Positions 33,720 to 43,693 are shown, counted from the first letter of the stretch. The stretch is DNA of 64,000 nt from Pseudomonas syringae (GCF_021605415.1 NZ_WKEQ01000001.1:62001-126000); one strand, 5' to 3'. Notes: generated by a model not told the origin, from the letters alone. Translations and numbers: made by a program.

Positions 33720-34844
33720 TCAACGAAACGCGTCCTGACAGTCCTCCCAACCGATGCCGCTTTGCGCCGTTTGCGTAATAAGCCATGGCAACGACGTCTT
33801 CACCGCATCCTGGCGGGTATTGAAATTGATCACCCCGTGACGCCACAGCAGCATCAGCGTCAGCACTCGCTGAGCACTCGGGCCGCCCTTGAGTTTGCCG
33901 GCGCCATCCTGGGCATCAATGTCCCACAGGGCCACTTGCAGGCCCTGACTGTTGAAGAAACTCTGCGCATCGCCCCGACGCTGGCCATCCGGCGGACGGA
34001 ACAGTGGCACGTAGTTTTCCGGCAATTTGTTCTTCACCAGATCGGCGCTGCGGCGCACTGAGTCCTGCCAGTCCTGCCAGTGGCTGTGGGAGCGAAATTC
34101 CCAGCCCTGCACCCCGACGCATTGCAGCGAGAACGTTGTTTGCAGATTACTGACTGAACGCTCGGCCAGCCGCGCCTGAATGTCCTTGCCCAACACAAAG
34201 AACGTGCCGCTCAGGTTGGCCTTGCGCAGGTACTCGGCCAGCCAGTCGGTGTTGTCCGGTTGCACATTGGCAGCGCTGTCGAAACTGAGCAGGAACAGGC
34301 GATCGTGCATGTCATCGCCATTGCGTTCGTAGTCGCCGAAACGATCGATTTCGCTGCTGGTCTGTGGGAACAGCGCCGCTTTGCGCAGGAGCTCATCAAG
34401 GTACTGGGCGTGGAACAAGCGGCTAGGCTCCGCCCATTGGGTGTAATAGCTGTCGTCGCTGACCACGAATTTGGCCGCTTGCTCGCGCAGGGTCGGCATG
34501 TCCTCGACGAGGAAGCAGAACGAGGCGTCCTGATCGCAACTTCGCTGGGCGAAGTTATAGTTGGCGAGCAAGCGTTGCCAGAGGCGCTGGCGCAAGCCGT
34601 TGATGGCATCGATATTGATTGTGCGCAAGCCGAGTCGTTGGGTCAGCGCCGCTTCATCGAGCCCTTCGGTGGCCAGCAGCGCTCGGGAAAACATCAGGAT
34701 TTCCGCCCGCGACGCCACGTCGAACAGGGTCGGACTGCTCAATTGCTCGGGCCAGGTGTTGCGATCCAGCGTCGCCACATCGCCAGGCGCCGCCATGGCA
34801 CCGAAGCTCAAAAGCCACACAGTGAATAGAAGAAGGGTGCGCAA
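33720..34844 (-). CDS. Exported polysaccharide-deacetylase-like protein
   Basis: 374 residues from TTG 34844, chosen because GGAGAC lies 6 nt upstream and the signal peptide MRTLLLFTVWLLSFGAMAAPG then starts correctly. The C-terminal half has a NodB-like layout: SFDS (187-190), GTFFVLGKD, SHSHW (252-256) and LFRPPDGQR. The usual first motif is TFDD, and here the second, metal-binding Asp is Ser, so deacetylase activity is doubtful. The N-terminal 180 residues are a helical domain I do not recognise. Single gene next to yaaA and the alginate locus. Confidence 0.78.
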   Translation of the reverse strand: MRTLLLFTVWLLSFGAMAAPGDVATLDRNTWPEQLSSPTLFDVASRAEILMFSRALLATEGLDEAALTQRLGLRTINIDAINGLRQRLWQRLLANYNFAQRSCDQDASFCFLVEDMPTLREQAAKFVVSDDSYYTQWAEPSRLFHAQYLDELLRKAALFPQTSSEIDRFGDYERNGDDMHDRLFLLSFDSAANVQPDNTDWLAEYLRKANLSGTFFVLGKDIQARLAERSVSNLQTTFSLQCVGVQGWEFRSHSHWQDWQDSVRRSADLVKNKLPENYVPLFRPPDGQRRGDAQSFFNSQGLQVALWDIDAQDGAGKLKGGPSAQRVLTLMLLWRHGVINFNTRQDAVKTSLPWLITQTAQSGIGWEDCQDAFR

Positions 34845-34995
34845 TGGGATGTCTCCGTAACAAAACCCGCGCGGCACTATAGCTGATCCACCCCTTGCCT
34901 GTAGGAGTGAGCCACCGATCACCTATGGGCTTGATAGCTGGAGTCAACGCGCCCAACCCCCTAGAATCGCCCCCACGATTAAAGGAGACGACTTC

Positions 34996-35775
34996 ATGCT
35001 GATGGTGATTTCCCCCGCCAAGACCCTCGATTACGAAACACCGCCGGCGACCTCGCGCTTTACCCAGCCGCAATACCTCGACCACTCCCAGGAGTTGATC
35101 CAGCAACTGCGCGAACTGTCGCCGGCGCAGATCAGCGAACTGATGCACGTCTCCGACAAGATTGGCGGCCTCAATGCCGCGCGTTTCGGCAGCTGGACGC
35201 CCGCTTTTACCCCGGAAAACGCCAAGCAGGCGTTGCTGGCCTTCAAAGGCGATGTCTACACCGGCCTCGATGCGCAGTCGTTCAGTGAAGCGGATTTCGA
35301 TTACGCGCAACAACATCTGCGCATGCTGTCCGGCCTCTATGGCCTCTTGCGCCCACTGGATTTGATGCAGCCGTATCGCCTGGAAATGGGCACCAAACTG
35401 GCCAACGCCCGCGGCAAGGACTTGTATGCGTTCTGGGGCACGCGCATCAGCGAATGGCTGAACGAAGCGCTCGCCGATCAAGGCGACGATGTGCTGCTGA
35501 ACCTGGCGTCCAATGAATACTTCTCAGCCGTCAAGCGCACGGCCCTGAACGCGCGAATCATCAACACCGAATTCAGGGATTTCAAGAACGGCCAATACAA
35601 GATCATCAGTTTCTACGCGAAAAAGGCCCGTGGCCTGATGAGCCGATTCGTCATTCAGGAAAAAATCAACGATCCGACCGCCCTCAAACAGTTTGATGTG
35701 CAGGGCTACCGCTTCAGCGACGAGCAATCGAAGCCCGATAATCTGGTGTTTTTGCGCGACCACGCACCGGAATAA
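34996..35775 (+). CDS. yaaA: Peroxide stress protein YaaA
   Basis: 259 residues, DUF328/UPF0246 family. [17 protein letters not shown] at the start and the conserved [23 protein letters not shown] and [10 protein letters not shown] blocks. In E. coli YaaA lowers free iron damage during hydrogen peroxide stress. ATG 34996 has AAGGAG 10 nt upstream. It lies directly before the algD control region. Confidence 0.95.
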   Translation: MLMVISPAKTLDYETPPATSRFTQPQYLDHSQELIQQLRELSPAQISELMHVSDKIGGLNAARFGSWTPAFTPENAKQALLAFKGDVYTGLDAQSFSEADFDYAQQHLRMLSGLYGLLRPLDLMQPYRLEMGTKLANARGKDLYAFWGTRISEWLNEALADQGDDVLLNLASNEYFSAVKRTALNARIINTEFRDFKNGQYKIISFYAKKARGLMSRFVIQEKINDPTALKQFDVQGYRFSDEQSKPDNLVFLRDHAPE

Positions 35776-35786
35776 AGCATGCCCTC

Positions 35787-35816
35787 TGCACGACTCTCTA
35801 CCGGCAGAGTCGTGCA
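35787..35816 (+). promoter_or_regulatory. 11-bp hairpin after yaaA
   Basis: TGCACGACTCT pairs perfectly with AGAGTCGTGCA around an 8-nt loop, 11 nt after the stop. No U-tract, so a factor-assisted end or processing site is more likely than intrinsic termination. Confidence 0.6.
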
Positions 35817-35868
35817 CCTCGCACGATCCCTCTATGTACCCCCTCCAATTCGCCTGTATTTTGGCGTC

Positions 35869-35924
35869 AAAAAAACATCATCCTAATTTCTTATATTAGT
35901 TTCATTCGACTTTGATGTTTTTTT
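35869..35924. repeat. 12-bp A/T-rich inverted repeat upstream of algD
   Basis: AAAAAAACATCA at 35869-35880 and TGATGTTTTTTT at 35913-35924, perfect, around a 32-nt AT-rich centre that contains CTAATTTCTTATATTAG. Confidence 0.7.
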
Positions 35925-36033
35925 TCAGTAGTGGCACGTAAGAAACTTCCCTGTAGTGGCACAAAACCATCTAAGGCGATAATTCCCTTGTCAATAAAGG
36001 GCCACATCGAAAGTGCTATCAATTTGAAACTAG

Positions 36034-36047
36034 TGCCATCTTTGGCA
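36034..36047. promoter_or_regulatory. Candidate operator upstream of algD
   Basis: TGCCA-TCTT-TGGCA palindrome, 40 bp before the candidate -35 box. The half-site TGGCA recurs in the direct GTAGTGGCAC boxes. AmrZ recognises GGC...GCC-like sites at algD in other pseudomonads, and its use here is inference. Confidence 0.4.
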
Positions 36048-36086
36048 ATATTTCAAAAAATTTCACTAGAGCCGATGGGCGGACAG

Positions 36087-36113
36087 GAACTATGTCCAAA
36101 TGCATAGCTCATA
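36087..36113 (+). promoter_or_regulatory. Candidate AlgU (sigma-22) promoter of algD
   Basis: GAACTA (36087-36092), 16-bp spacer, TCATA (36109-36113), against the AlgU pattern GAACTT-N16/17-TCnnA. One mismatch in the -35 box. It would give a leader of roughly 465 nt, similar in style to the long P. aeruginosa algD leader. Confidence 0.55.
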
Positions 36114-36585
36114 CCACCGGTAACGATTCTCGCCGAGTTTGTACGAGATAACTTACGCAGAGAAGTACACCATGTAACCAAGTTGTCACAGCAACTTGCC
36201 TAGATGATGCACTTGTTTGGACAACCTGCAGAGGACAGGAGATATGCACCATTAATATCCCCTACAAGGCCAAGGCCACGCCCCTTTAAACGTGCTCGCC
36301 GTAGCACCCAACCGCTTGATTCATCGGCCTTTTGTCCGACAATCGAGCGCGTTATACGACTGCACGAATATCTTTCAGATGAAAGATCGGCTGCAAAACA
36401 GGGCAAGTAACAAAAACAAGGACTAGTTGCGCACACCTTGAGTGCACTTATTTAGACACTCGAACTTAGTATGCCTGTGCCCGGCATTTCGGCGCCTGTA
36501 AGCCGTACTTTCGAGCGCACTGGAACCGCTGAACACCATTAACTCCGGCCATCTAATGGCTTGATAAAACACTGAGGTAATTGCG

Positions 36586-37902
36586 ATGCGCATCAGCATA
36601 TTTGGTTTGGGTTACGTTGGCGCAGTCTGTGCCGGTTGCCTGTCTGCTCGGGGCCACGACGTGGTTGGCGTCGATGTTGCCAAAGACAAGATCGACATGA
36701 TCAACGCTGGCAAATCGCCGATCGTTGAACCAGGTCTGGGCGAGCTGTTGGCCAAGGGGATCGAGACCGGTCGTCTGCGCGGCACGACCAACTTCGCCGA
36801 GGCGATTCGCGACACCGACCTGTCGATGATCTGCGTGGGTACGCCGAGCAAGAAAAACGGCGACCTGGAACTCAATTACATCGAGGCGGTGTGCCGCGAG
36901 ATCGGTTTTGTCCTGCGTGAAAAAACCACCCGCCACACCATCGTGGTGCGCAGCACCGTGCTGCCGGGCACCGTCGCCAACGTGGTGATCCCGATCCTGG
37001 AAGACTGCTCCGGCAAAAAGGCCGGCGTCGATTTCGGCGTCGCGGTCAACCCTGAGTTCCTGCGTGAAAGCACCGCGATCAAGGACTACGACCTGCCACC
37101 GATGACCGTCATCGGCGAGTTCGACAAGGCGTCGGGCGACGTTCTGCAATCGCTGTACGAAGAACTCGACGCACCGATCATCCGCAAGGACATCGCCGTT
37201 GCCGAGATGATCAAGTACACCTGCAACGTCTGGCACGCCACCAAAGTGACCTTCGCCAACGAGATCGGCAACATCGCCAAAGCCGTCGGCGTCGATGGCC
37301 GTGAAGTGATGGACGTGGTCTGCCAGGACAAGACCCTCAACCTGTCCCAGTACTACATGCGCCCGGGCTTCGCCTTCGGCGGTTCGTGCCTGCCCAAGGA
37401 CGTCCGCGCCCTGACCTACCGCGCCGGTTCTCTGGATGTCGAGGCACCGCTGCTCAACTCGCTGATGCGCAGTAACGAATCGCAAGTGCAGAACGCCTTC
37501 GACATCGTCTCCAGCCACGACAAGCGCAAAGTCGCCCTGCTCGGTCTGAGCTTCAAGGCCGGCACCGACGACCTGCGCGAAAGTCCGCTGGTGGAACTGG
37601 CCGAAATGCTGATCGGCAAGGGTTACGACCTGAGCATCTACGACAGCAACGTCGAGTACGCCCGCGTTCATGGCGCGAACAAGGAGTACATCGAGTCGAA
37701 GATCCCGCACGTCTCGTCCCTGCTCAACTCGGACTTTGACTCGGTCATCGACAACTCCGACGTGATCATCCTCGGCAACCGCGACGAGAAATTCCGCGCC
37801 CTTGCCCAGGACGTGCCGCACGGCAAGCAAGTCATCGACCTGGTGGGCTTCATGGCCAAAGCCACTGACGCCGGTGCTCGCACCGAAGGCATCTGCTGGT
37901 AA
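36586..37902 (+). CDS. algD: GDP-mannose 6-dehydrogenase
   Basis: 438 residues. Oxidises GDP-mannose to GDP-mannuronic acid, the committed step of alginate synthesis. N-terminal NAD-binding GLGYVGAVCAGCLS (7-20), catalytic Cys268 in GGSCLPKDV, and a C-terminal UDP/GDP-binding domain. First gene of a twelve-gene operon, with a long AT-rich leader and a sigma-22-like promoter. TGAGGT precedes the ATG. It is separated from alg8 by a REP pair. Confidence 0.98.
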   Translation: MRISIFGLGYVGAVCAGCLSARGHDVVGVDVAKDKIDMINAGKSPIVEPGLGELLAKGIETGRLRGTTNFAEAIRDTDLSMICVGTPSKKNGDLELNYIEAVCREIGFVLREKTTRHTIVVRSTVLPGTVANVVIPILEDCSGKKAGVDFGVAVNPEFLRESTAIKDYDLPPMTVIGEFDKASGDVLQSLYEELDAPIIRKDIAVAEMIKYTCNVWHATKVTFANEIGNIAKAVGVDGREVMDVVCQDKTLNLSQYYMRPGFAFGGSCLPKDVRALTYRAGSLDVEAPLLNSLMRSNESQVQNAFDIVSSHDKRKVALLGLSFKAGTDDLRESPLVELAEMLIGKGYDLSIYDSNVEYARVHGANKEYIESKIPHVSSLLNSDFDSVIDNSDVIILGNRDEKFRALAQDVPHGKQVIDLVGFMAKATDAGARTEGICW

Positions 37903-37903
37903 A

Positions 37904-37987
37904 GCAGCCGCAAGCTTCAAGCTTCAAGCCACAAGCTCTAAGCGCCTCGCCCCTGGCTTGTCGCTTGGGGCTTGAGGTTTGCAACTG
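37904..37987. repeat. REP pair in the algD-alg8 gap, CAAGCTGCAAGC family
   Basis: GCAGCCGCAAGCTTCAAGCT... and inverted ...GGCTTGAGGTTTGCAACTG nearly fill the 102-bp gap, leaving only about 17 nt for the alg8 ribosome-binding site (TTAGGA). Confidence 0.85.
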
Positions 37988-38004
37988 ACTTTAGGATTTT
38001 GACT

Positions 38005-39486
38005 ATGCACAGGCTAAAGCACGGCCTACTTCAGGCCGCCGGTTGGCTGTTTTACTTAAGTCTTTTGATGGGCATCGCGTTGCTGCTGCCCGCGTCGACC
38101 TTCGACTCCGAATCCAAAGACTTCATTTTCCTGATTGGCGCCGTGGGTATCTGGCGCTATTCGATGGGTGTAACGCACTTTGTGCGCGGCATGATTTTTC
38201 TGTACATCGTCTACCCGCACCTGCGCCGCAAAGTGCGCAAGCTGGGCAAGGCTGCAGACCCATCCCACGTGTTTCTGATGGTCACCAGTTTCCGTATTGA
38301 CGCGCTGACGACAGCGCAGGTCTACAGCTCGGTGATCCGCGAAGCCATCGACTGCGGTCTGCCGACCACCATGGTCTGCTCCATCGTCGAAATGTCCGAT
38401 GAGCTGTTGGTGAAAGCCCTCTGGGCGCGGATGAATCCGCCGGACCGAGTGAAGCTCGACTTCGTGCGCATTCCCGGCACCGGCAAGCGCGATGGCCTGG
38501 CCTATGGTTTCCGCGCCATCTCCCGTCACCTGCCGGACGACCGCGCCGTGGTGGCCGTGATCGACGGCGACACCGTGCTCGGCGAAGGCGTCGTGCGCAA
38601 GACCGTGCCGTGGTTCCAGCTGTTCGGCAATGTCGGCGGCCTGACCACCAACGAGTTCTGCGAAGTGCGTGGCGGCTACATCATGAGCGAATGGCACAAG
38701 CTGCGTTTCGCCCAACGTCACATCAACATGTGCTCGATGGCTTTGTCCAAGCGCGTGCTGACCATGACCGGCCGGATGTCGGTGTTCAAAGCCTCGGTCG
38801 TGACCAATCCCGAGTTCATCGCCGATGTTGAAAGCGACTCGCTGCAACACTGGCGTCTGGGCCGCTTCAAGTTCCTGACCGGCGACGACAAGTCGAGCTG
38901 GTTCAGCCTGATGCGCCTGGGTTACGACACGTTCTACGTGCCGGACGCCAACATCAACACCGTTGAACACCCGCCGGAAAAGAGCTTCATCAAGGCCAGC
39001 CGCAAGCTGATGTTCCGCTGGTACGGCAACAACCTGCGCCAGAATTCGCGCGCGTTGGGCCTGGGTGTTCGTCGCCTCGGCGCCTTCACGTCAGTGGTGC
39101 TGTTCGATCAGCGCGTGTCGATGTGGACGTCGCTGCTGGGCCTGACCGTCGCGATCATCGCCAGCTTCAAGTACGGCACCGCATTCATCCTGGTTTATCT
39201 GCTGTGGATCGGCATTACCCGCCTGATCCTGACGTTGCTGTTGTCGTGCTCCGGTCACCGGATCGGCCCGGCCTATCCGCTGATTCTCTATTACAACCAG
39301 ATCGTCGGTGCACTGGTGAAGATCTACGTGTTCTTCCGCCTCGATCAACAGTCCTGGACTCGCCAGCCAACCTCGCTGACCCGTGATCTCGCCAGCTTTC
39401 AACGTTGGTTCAACACTTGGTCGTCTCGGACCATGACCTTCTCCGCCGGCAGCATTTTTGTCGCCGTGCTGCTGATGATGGTCTGA
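38005..39486 (+). CDS. alg8: Alginate polymerase, glycosyltransferase subunit Alg8
   Basis: 493 residues from ATG 38005. Membrane GT2 enzyme joining mannuronate units from GDP-mannuronate. Two N-terminal membrane helices (about 12-30, 40-70), the cytoplasmic GT2 domain with DGD (187-189) and TGDDKS (292-297) catalytic/substrate motifs, QHWRLGR (281-287), and C-terminal membrane helices (from about 375). Works with Alg44, whose gene starts 35 nt downstream. Confidence 0.97.
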   Translation: MHRLKHGLLQAAGWLFYLSLLMGIALLLPASTFDSESKDFIFLIGAVGIWRYSMGVTHFVRGMIFLYIVYPHLRRKVRKLGKAADPSHVFLMVTSFRIDALTTAQVYSSVIREAIDCGLPTTMVCSIVEMSDELLVKALWARMNPPDRVKLDFVRIPGTGKRDGLAYGFRAISRHLPDDRAVVAVIDGDTVLGEGVVRKTVPWFQLFGNVGGLTTNEFCEVRGGYIMSEWHKLRFAQRHINMCSMALSKRVLTMTGRMSVFKASVVTNPEFIADVESDSLQHWRLGRFKFLTGDDKSSWFSLMRLGYDTFYVPDANINTVEHPPEKSFIKASRKLMFRWYGNNLRQNSRALGLGVRRLGAFTSVVLFDQRVSMWTSLLGLTVAIIASFKYGTAFILVYLLWIGITRLILTLLLSCSGHRIGPAYPLILYYNQIVGALVKIYVFFRLDQQSWTRQPTSLTRDLASFQRWFNTWSSRTMTFSAGSIFVAVLLMMV

Positions 39487-39521
39487 ACCGCCCCTATTGA
39501 ATTAACAAGGAAATCGCCCCT

Positions 39522-40691
39522 ATGAATACCGCCGTGAACGCCAACGTAGTGCATGAATCCGAAGCCCAGCGCCAACACGCCCGAGTGAAAATCCCGGCCA
39601 AGCTGCGCTTTTTCGGCCCTGACCGGACACCGGTCGAAGCGCGGGTGCTCGACCTGTCCGCCGGTGGCCTGGCATTCAACGCCGGCCAGATGCCGCTGAC
39701 CGTGGGTGAGGTGTACAAGGCGCGCCTGCAATTCGTCATCGACAATCTTGGCCTGGCCATGGACGTCGAGTTGCAGGTTCGCTCCTATGACCGCCCGACC
39801 GGCCGCGTCGGTTGCCAGTTCCAGAATCTGGAACCACAGGACATCTCGACCCTGCGTCACCTGATCACTTCGCACCTGGCCGGCGACATCGTCAGCATCG
39901 GCGAAGTGCTGGCAACCTTGCAGCGCGACAACTTCACCAAGGCACGCAAAATCAAGGACGGCGACAATGGCATGACCGCGTTCGGGCGTCTGAAAGCGGT
40001 GACATTCAGCGCCGGTATCTTCGCGGTCGGCCTGGTGGCGGCGGGCTTCATTTTCAAATCGGTCTACGGCATGTACTTCGTCAGCCACGCCGAAGCCGGC
40101 ATCGTCAGCGTCCCGGGCATGAACATCACCATGCCGCGCGACGGCACCGTGCAGAGCCTGGTGAAATCCGACGGCGTGGCAGCCAAAGGCGCACCGCTGG
40201 CGACGTTCAGCACCAGCATGCTCGACGTGCTCAAGGGGCATTTGGAAGAAGATCAGTTGCAACCGGCCAAGGTTGAAGAACTGTTCGGCAAGCAAATGAC
40301 TGGCACCCTGACCTCCCCTTGCGATTGCACCGTGGCCCAGCAACTGGTGGCCGACGGTCAATACGCGAGCAAGGGCGACGTGATCTTCCAATTGGTGCCG
40401 CGCAACACCCAGGCCACCGTAGATGCGCGCTTCACCTATCGCCAGTTCGGCGACGTGCGTCCGGGCACCACGGTCAGCTTCCAGATCGCCGGCGAAGACA
40501 AGACCCGCACCGGCAAGATCGTCAGCAGCACCAGTCTGAAGAGCGCTGACCTGTCTTCCGATATCCGCGTGCAGATCCAGCCTGACGAGCCGCTGGACAG
40601 TAAGTTCGCCGGCCGCCCGGTGGAAGTGAACAGCGACCGCGGCCCGAACGTGAACTGGCTGATCGACAAAGCCATGGCTGCCGGCCTTTAA
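39522..40691 (+). CDS. alg44: Alginate polymerase co-factor Alg44, PilZ c-di-GMP receptor
   Basis: 389 residues. The cytoplasmic PilZ domain has the c-di-GMP residues at the same positions as in P. aeruginosa: Arg17 and Arg21 (RQHAR) and Asp44/Ser46 (DLSAGG). One membrane helix follows (about 160-182), then a periplasmic membrane-fusion-like domain with a lipoyl/barrel-sandwich pattern. It activates Alg8 when c-di-GMP binds and may link polymerase to the periplasmic parts. AAGGA lies upstream of the ATG. Confidence 0.97.
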   Translation: MNTAVNANVVHESEAQRQHARVKIPAKLRFFGPDRTPVEARVLDLSAGGLAFNAGQMPLTVGEVYKARLQFVIDNLGLAMDVELQVRSYDRPTGRVGCQFQNLEPQDISTLRHLITSHLAGDIVSIGEVLATLQRDNFTKARKIKDGDNGMTAFGRLKAVTFSAGIFAVGLVAAGFIFKSVYGMYFVSHAEAGIVSVPGMNITMPRDGTVQSLVKSDGVAAKGAPLATFSTSMLDVLKGHLEEDQLQPAKVEELFGKQMTGTLTSPCDCTVAQQLVADGQYASKGDVIFQLVPRNTQATVDARFTYRQFGDVRPGTTVSFQIAGEDKTRTGKIVSSTSLKSADLSSDIRVQIQPDEPLDSKFAGRPVEVNSDRGPNVNWLIDKAMAAGL

Positions 40692-40706
40692 GTCGAGGAC
40701 ATGCCT

Positions 40707-42209
40707 GTGAATATCACCCGTCTTTTCAGAACACCACGATCCCTGTGGGAGCTGGCTTGCCAGCGATCGGATCAATGTGGTCTAGCTGAAACACCGAGTC
40801 GTCTGAATCGCTGGCAACCCAGCTCCCACAAAGGATCTGTGTGTGCATTGGCGCTGGCAGTCAGCCTCGCCGGTTGCGCCGGTCTGCCTGACCAGCGTCT
40901 GGCCAACGAAGCGCTGAAGCGGGGCGACACCGCCACCGCTGCGCAGAATTATCAGCAATTGGCCGATCTGGGTTACAGCGAAGCGCAAGTCGGCCTCGCC
41001 GATATCCAGGTCGACAGCCGTGACCCGGCGCAGATGAAACAGGCCGAAGCGACTTATCGCGCAGCGGCCAGTGTTTCGCCGCGCGCCCAGGCCCGTCTCG
41101 GTCGTCTGCTCGTCGCCAAGCCCGGTTCCACCGAGGCCGAGCATCACGAAGCCGAAAGCCTGCTGAAAAAAGCCGCCGCCAGTGGCCAAGGCAATACGTT
41201 GATCCCGCTGGCAATGCTGTACCTGCAATACCCACACAGCTTCCCGAACATCAACGCGCAGCAGCAAATCGATCAATGGCGCACCGCCGGTTACCCGGAA
41301 GCGGGCCTGGCGCAAGTGCTGCTCTATCGCACGCAAGGCACCTACGACCAGCACCTGGATGACGTGGAAAAGATCTGCAAAGCCGCGATCAACACCACCG
41401 ATATCTGCTACGTCGAACTGGCCACTGTGTACCAGAAACGCGCTCAGCCGGAGCAACAAGCCGAGCTGATCAAGCAGATGCAAGCCGGTTACAGCCGTGG
41501 CACCGTCACCGCGCAACGTGTGGATTCTGTCGCTCGTGTGCTGGCCGATCCGACCCTTGGCAAGACCGACGAAAAAACCGCGCAGTCGCTGCTTGAGCCC
41601 ATCGCACCGGGTTACCCGGCGGCGTGGGTCAGCCTTGCGCAGTTGCTTTACGACTTCCCGGAACTGGGCGACATCGACCAGATGATGAAGTACCTGGACA
41701 ACGGCCGCGCCGCCGACCAGCCGCGCGCCGAGCTGTTACTGGGCAAGCTCTACTACGAAGGGAAAATGGTGCCGGCCGATGCGAAAGTCGCCGAGGAACA
41801 CTTCCAGAAAGCCGTCGGCCGTGAAGTCGCCGCCGATTACTACCTCGGTCAGATTTATCGCCGTGGCTACCTCGGCAAGGTCTATCCACAGAAAGCCCTC
41901 GACCATCTGCTGACCGCTGCGCGCAACGGCCAGAACAGCGCCGACTTCGCCATCGCGCAACTGTTTTCCCAAGGCAAGGGCACCAAGCCTGATCCGTTGA
42001 ACGCCTATGTATTCAGCCAATTGGCCAAGGCGCAAAACACCCCGCAAGCCGATGAACTGGCGACCACACTGGCCGCGCAATTGCCGCCCGAGCGCCTGGC
42101 CGAAGCCCAGCGTTTGTTGCAACAGGAGCAAGCCAGCCGTGGCGCCCTGAATCAGAACACGCTGCAACTGCACGCCCTGCAAGAAGAAGACGGCGAGGAA
42201 AAATTATGA
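40707..42209 (+). CDS. algK: Alginate secretion lipoprotein AlgK with REPIN-altered signal peptide
   Basis: Outer-membrane lipoprotein with Sel1/TPR-like helical repeats that localises AlgE and scaffolds the secretion complex. GTG 40707 has GAGGA 7 nt upstream; an ATG at 40701 is also in frame but only 1 nt from it. The lipobox SLAGC puts the acylated Cys at residue 57, against about 25-30 in the family. The excess comes from an 87-bp REPIN (40744-40830, 29 codons) read in frame between the basic n-region [11 protein letters not shown] and the hydrophobic core [11 protein letters not shown]. From [17 protein letters not shown] onward it is a normal AlgK. It overlaps algE by 4 nt. Confidence 0.93.
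   Translation: MNITRLFRTPRSLWELACQRSDQCGLAETPSRLNRWQPSSHKGSVCALALAVSLAGCAGLPDQRLANEALKRGDTATAAQNYQQLADLGYSEAQVGLADIQVDSRDPAQMKQAEATYRAAASVSPRAQARLGRLLVAKPGSTEAEHHEAESLLKKAAASGQGNTLIPLAMLYLQYPHSFPNINAQQQIDQWRTAGYPEAGLAQVLLYRTQGTYDQHLDDVEKICKAAINTTDICYVELATVYQKRAQPEQQAELIKQMQAGYSRGTVTAQRVDSVARVLADPTLGKTDEKTAQSLLEPIAPGYPAAWVSLAQLLYDFPELGDIDQMMKYLDNGRAADQPRAELLLGKLYYEGKMVPADAKVAEEHFQKAVGREVAADYYLGQIYRRGYLGKVYPQKALDHLLTAARNGQNSADFAIAQLFSQGKGTKPDPLNAYVFSQLAKAQNTPQADELATTLAAQLPPERLAEAQRLLQQEQASRGALNQNTLQLHALQEEDGEEKL
40744..40830. repeat. REPIN inserted in frame in algK, GTGGGAGCTGGCTTGCCAGCG family
   Basis: 24-nt arms (40744-40767 and 40807-40830) are inverted copies with a single mismatch, around a 39-nt centre. 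Total 87 bp, a multiple of three, with no stop in the algK frame. Confidence 0.92.
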
Positions 42210-43693
42210 AGCTCAACCCATTCGTGAAGGCCGGCATTGGCCTCACCTTCGCCCTGTTGTGGTCTTGCCCGACATTGGCTGCGATGACTGAATCGAAAAA
42301 CTTCGGTCTCGACGTGAAAATCACCGGCCAGTCTGAAGACGACCGTGACCTTGGCACCGCCAGTGGCGGCGACGTCAACGGTGTCGGCCTCGACCTGCGT
42401 CCTTGGGTCTATGGCGAAAGCGGCGCGTGGAGCGCCTACGCCATGGGCCAGGCTGTCACCTCGACCGACATCATCGAAACCGACACCCTGCAACAGTCCG
42501 ACAGCGACGGCACCCAAAGCACCGACAGCGGTGACCGCAAGACCAAGAAAAACTATTTGGCGATGCGCGAGTTCTGGGTCGGCTACAGCGGCCTGACGCC
42601 GTACCCGGGCGAGATGCTCAAGTTCGGCCGCCAGCGCCTGCGCAATGACGACGGCCAATGGCGCGACACCAACATCGAAGCGCTGAACTGGACGTTCGAC
42701 ACAACCCTGCTGCGTGCCAACGCCGGTGTCGCCGAACGCTTCAGCGAATACCGCACCGACCTCAAGGAGCTGGCGCCGAAAGACAAGGATCGCCTGCACG
42801 CCTACGCCGACGCCGCGTATCAGTGGACGCCGGGCCAGTGGGTCGGCATCCGTGGTCATCACACTCACGATGACGGCAAGCTCGATTATTCGGAGCCGGG
42901 CGTACCCCGCGATTCGCTCGATAAAACCGAAAATGGCGACATCAGCTGGATCGGCCTGACCGCCGACAGCGATGCCTACAACTGGCGCAACACCAACACC
43001 GTCAACTATTGGGGCAGCATCACCGGCATGAGCGGCGACCGTGACACGGTCAACCCGCTGAATGCTGACGGCACCGCGCCGGCCCAGGCCAAGCGCAGCG
43101 ACAACGTCGACGGCTGGGCTACTGATCTGGGCGTGCGCCTGCGCCTCGATCCGCAGTGGCAAGTGGGTGCGGCTTACGCCCGTGCCAGCGCCGATTACGA
43201 ACAGAACGGTCTGGAAAGCAACCGCTCGAACTACACCGGCACTCGCTCGCGGGTTCACCGTTTCGGCGAAGCGTTCCGTGGCGAAATGAACAACATGCAG
43301 ACCGCCACCCTGTTCGGTTCGTGGATGCTCAACGACGAATACGACGCCAGCCTGATCTACCACAAGTTCTGGCGCGTGGACGGCAATAAGCCGGTCGGCA
43401 GCAACGGTATCAACGCCGTGGAAAACAACACCGACGATGTCACCGGCGCCATTCTGTCCAGCACCTCGCTGCCGCTTGAAGACGGCCGCAAGGATCTGGG
43501 TCAGGAGATGGATCTGGTGGTCACCAAGTACTTCAAGCAAGGCCTGTTACCGGCGGCGTTGAGCCAGTCGATCGACGAGCCTTCGGCGCTGGTGCGGTTC
43601 CGTGGCGGTGTGTTCAAGCCGGGCGATGCCTACGGCAGCCAGGTCGATTCGTACATGCACCGCGCGTTCGTCGACGTGATCTGGCGCTTCTGA
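42206..43693 (+). CDS. algE: Alginate outer-membrane export porin AlgE
   Basis: 495 residues. Signal peptide [26 protein letters not shown], then an 18-strand beta-barrel with many Asp/Arg-rich alternating segments and the terminal aromatic residue (VDVIWRF) expected for barrel assembly. It provides the anion-selective channel for alginate. ATGA overlap with algK. Confidence 0.97.
   Translation: MKLNPFVKAGIGLTFALLWSCPTLAAMTESKNFGLDVKITGQSEDDRDLGTASGGDVNGVGLDLRPWVYGESGAWSAYAMGQAVTSTDIIETDTLQQSDSDGTQSTDSGDRKTKKNYLAMREFWVGYSGLTPYPGEMLKFGRQRLRNDDGQWRDTNIEALNWTFDTTLLRANAGVAERFSEYRTDLKELAPKDKDRLHAYADAAYQWTPGQWVGIRGHHTHDDGKLDYSEPGVPRDSLDKTENGDISWIGLTADSDAYNWRNTNTVNYWGSITGMSGDRDTVNPLNADGTAPAQAKRSDNVDGWATDLGVRLRLDPQWQVGAAYARASADYEQNGLESNRSNYTGTRSRVHRFGEAFRGEMNNMQTATLFGSWMLNDEYDASLIYHKFWRVDGNKPVGSNGINAVENNTDDVTGAILSSTSLPLEDGRKDLGQEMDLVVTKYFKQGLLPAALSQSIDEPSALVRFRGGVFKPGDAYGSQVDSYMHRAFVDVIWRF

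Larger units (their letters stand above)
35776..36585. promoter_or_regulatory. 810-bp AT-rich algD control region
   Basis: Clearly lower in GC than its neighbours and without a credible gene. It carries a post-yaaA hairpin, a long A/T inverted repeat, two direct GTAGTGGCAC boxes (35928-35937, 35953-35962), a TGCCA-N4-TGGCA palindrome, a sigma-22-like promoter and a leader of about 460 nt. Known background: algD in P. aeruginosa has a long leader and is activated by AlgU, AlgR, AlgB and AmrZ at distant sites. Confidence 0.75.

Noticed and set aside
35928..35962. TGGCAC boxes as sigma-54 promoters of algD
   Set aside because: The -12 GC element (TTGC) is absent at the required spacing in all copies.
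36200..36436. Short frames inside the algD leader
   Set aside because: No ribosome-binding site, no recognisable protein pattern, and located in a known type of long non-coding leader.
36462..36467. Exact GAACTT upstream of algD as a sigma-22 promoter
   Set aside because: No TCnnA -10 box at 16-17 bp downstream. The upstream GAACTA-N16-TCATA fits better overall.
40839..40841. Alternative algK start at GTG just after the REPIN
   Set aside because: AAAGGA lies only 3 nt away and the product would have a signal peptide with no positive n-region. Kept as a testable alternative, not the called start.
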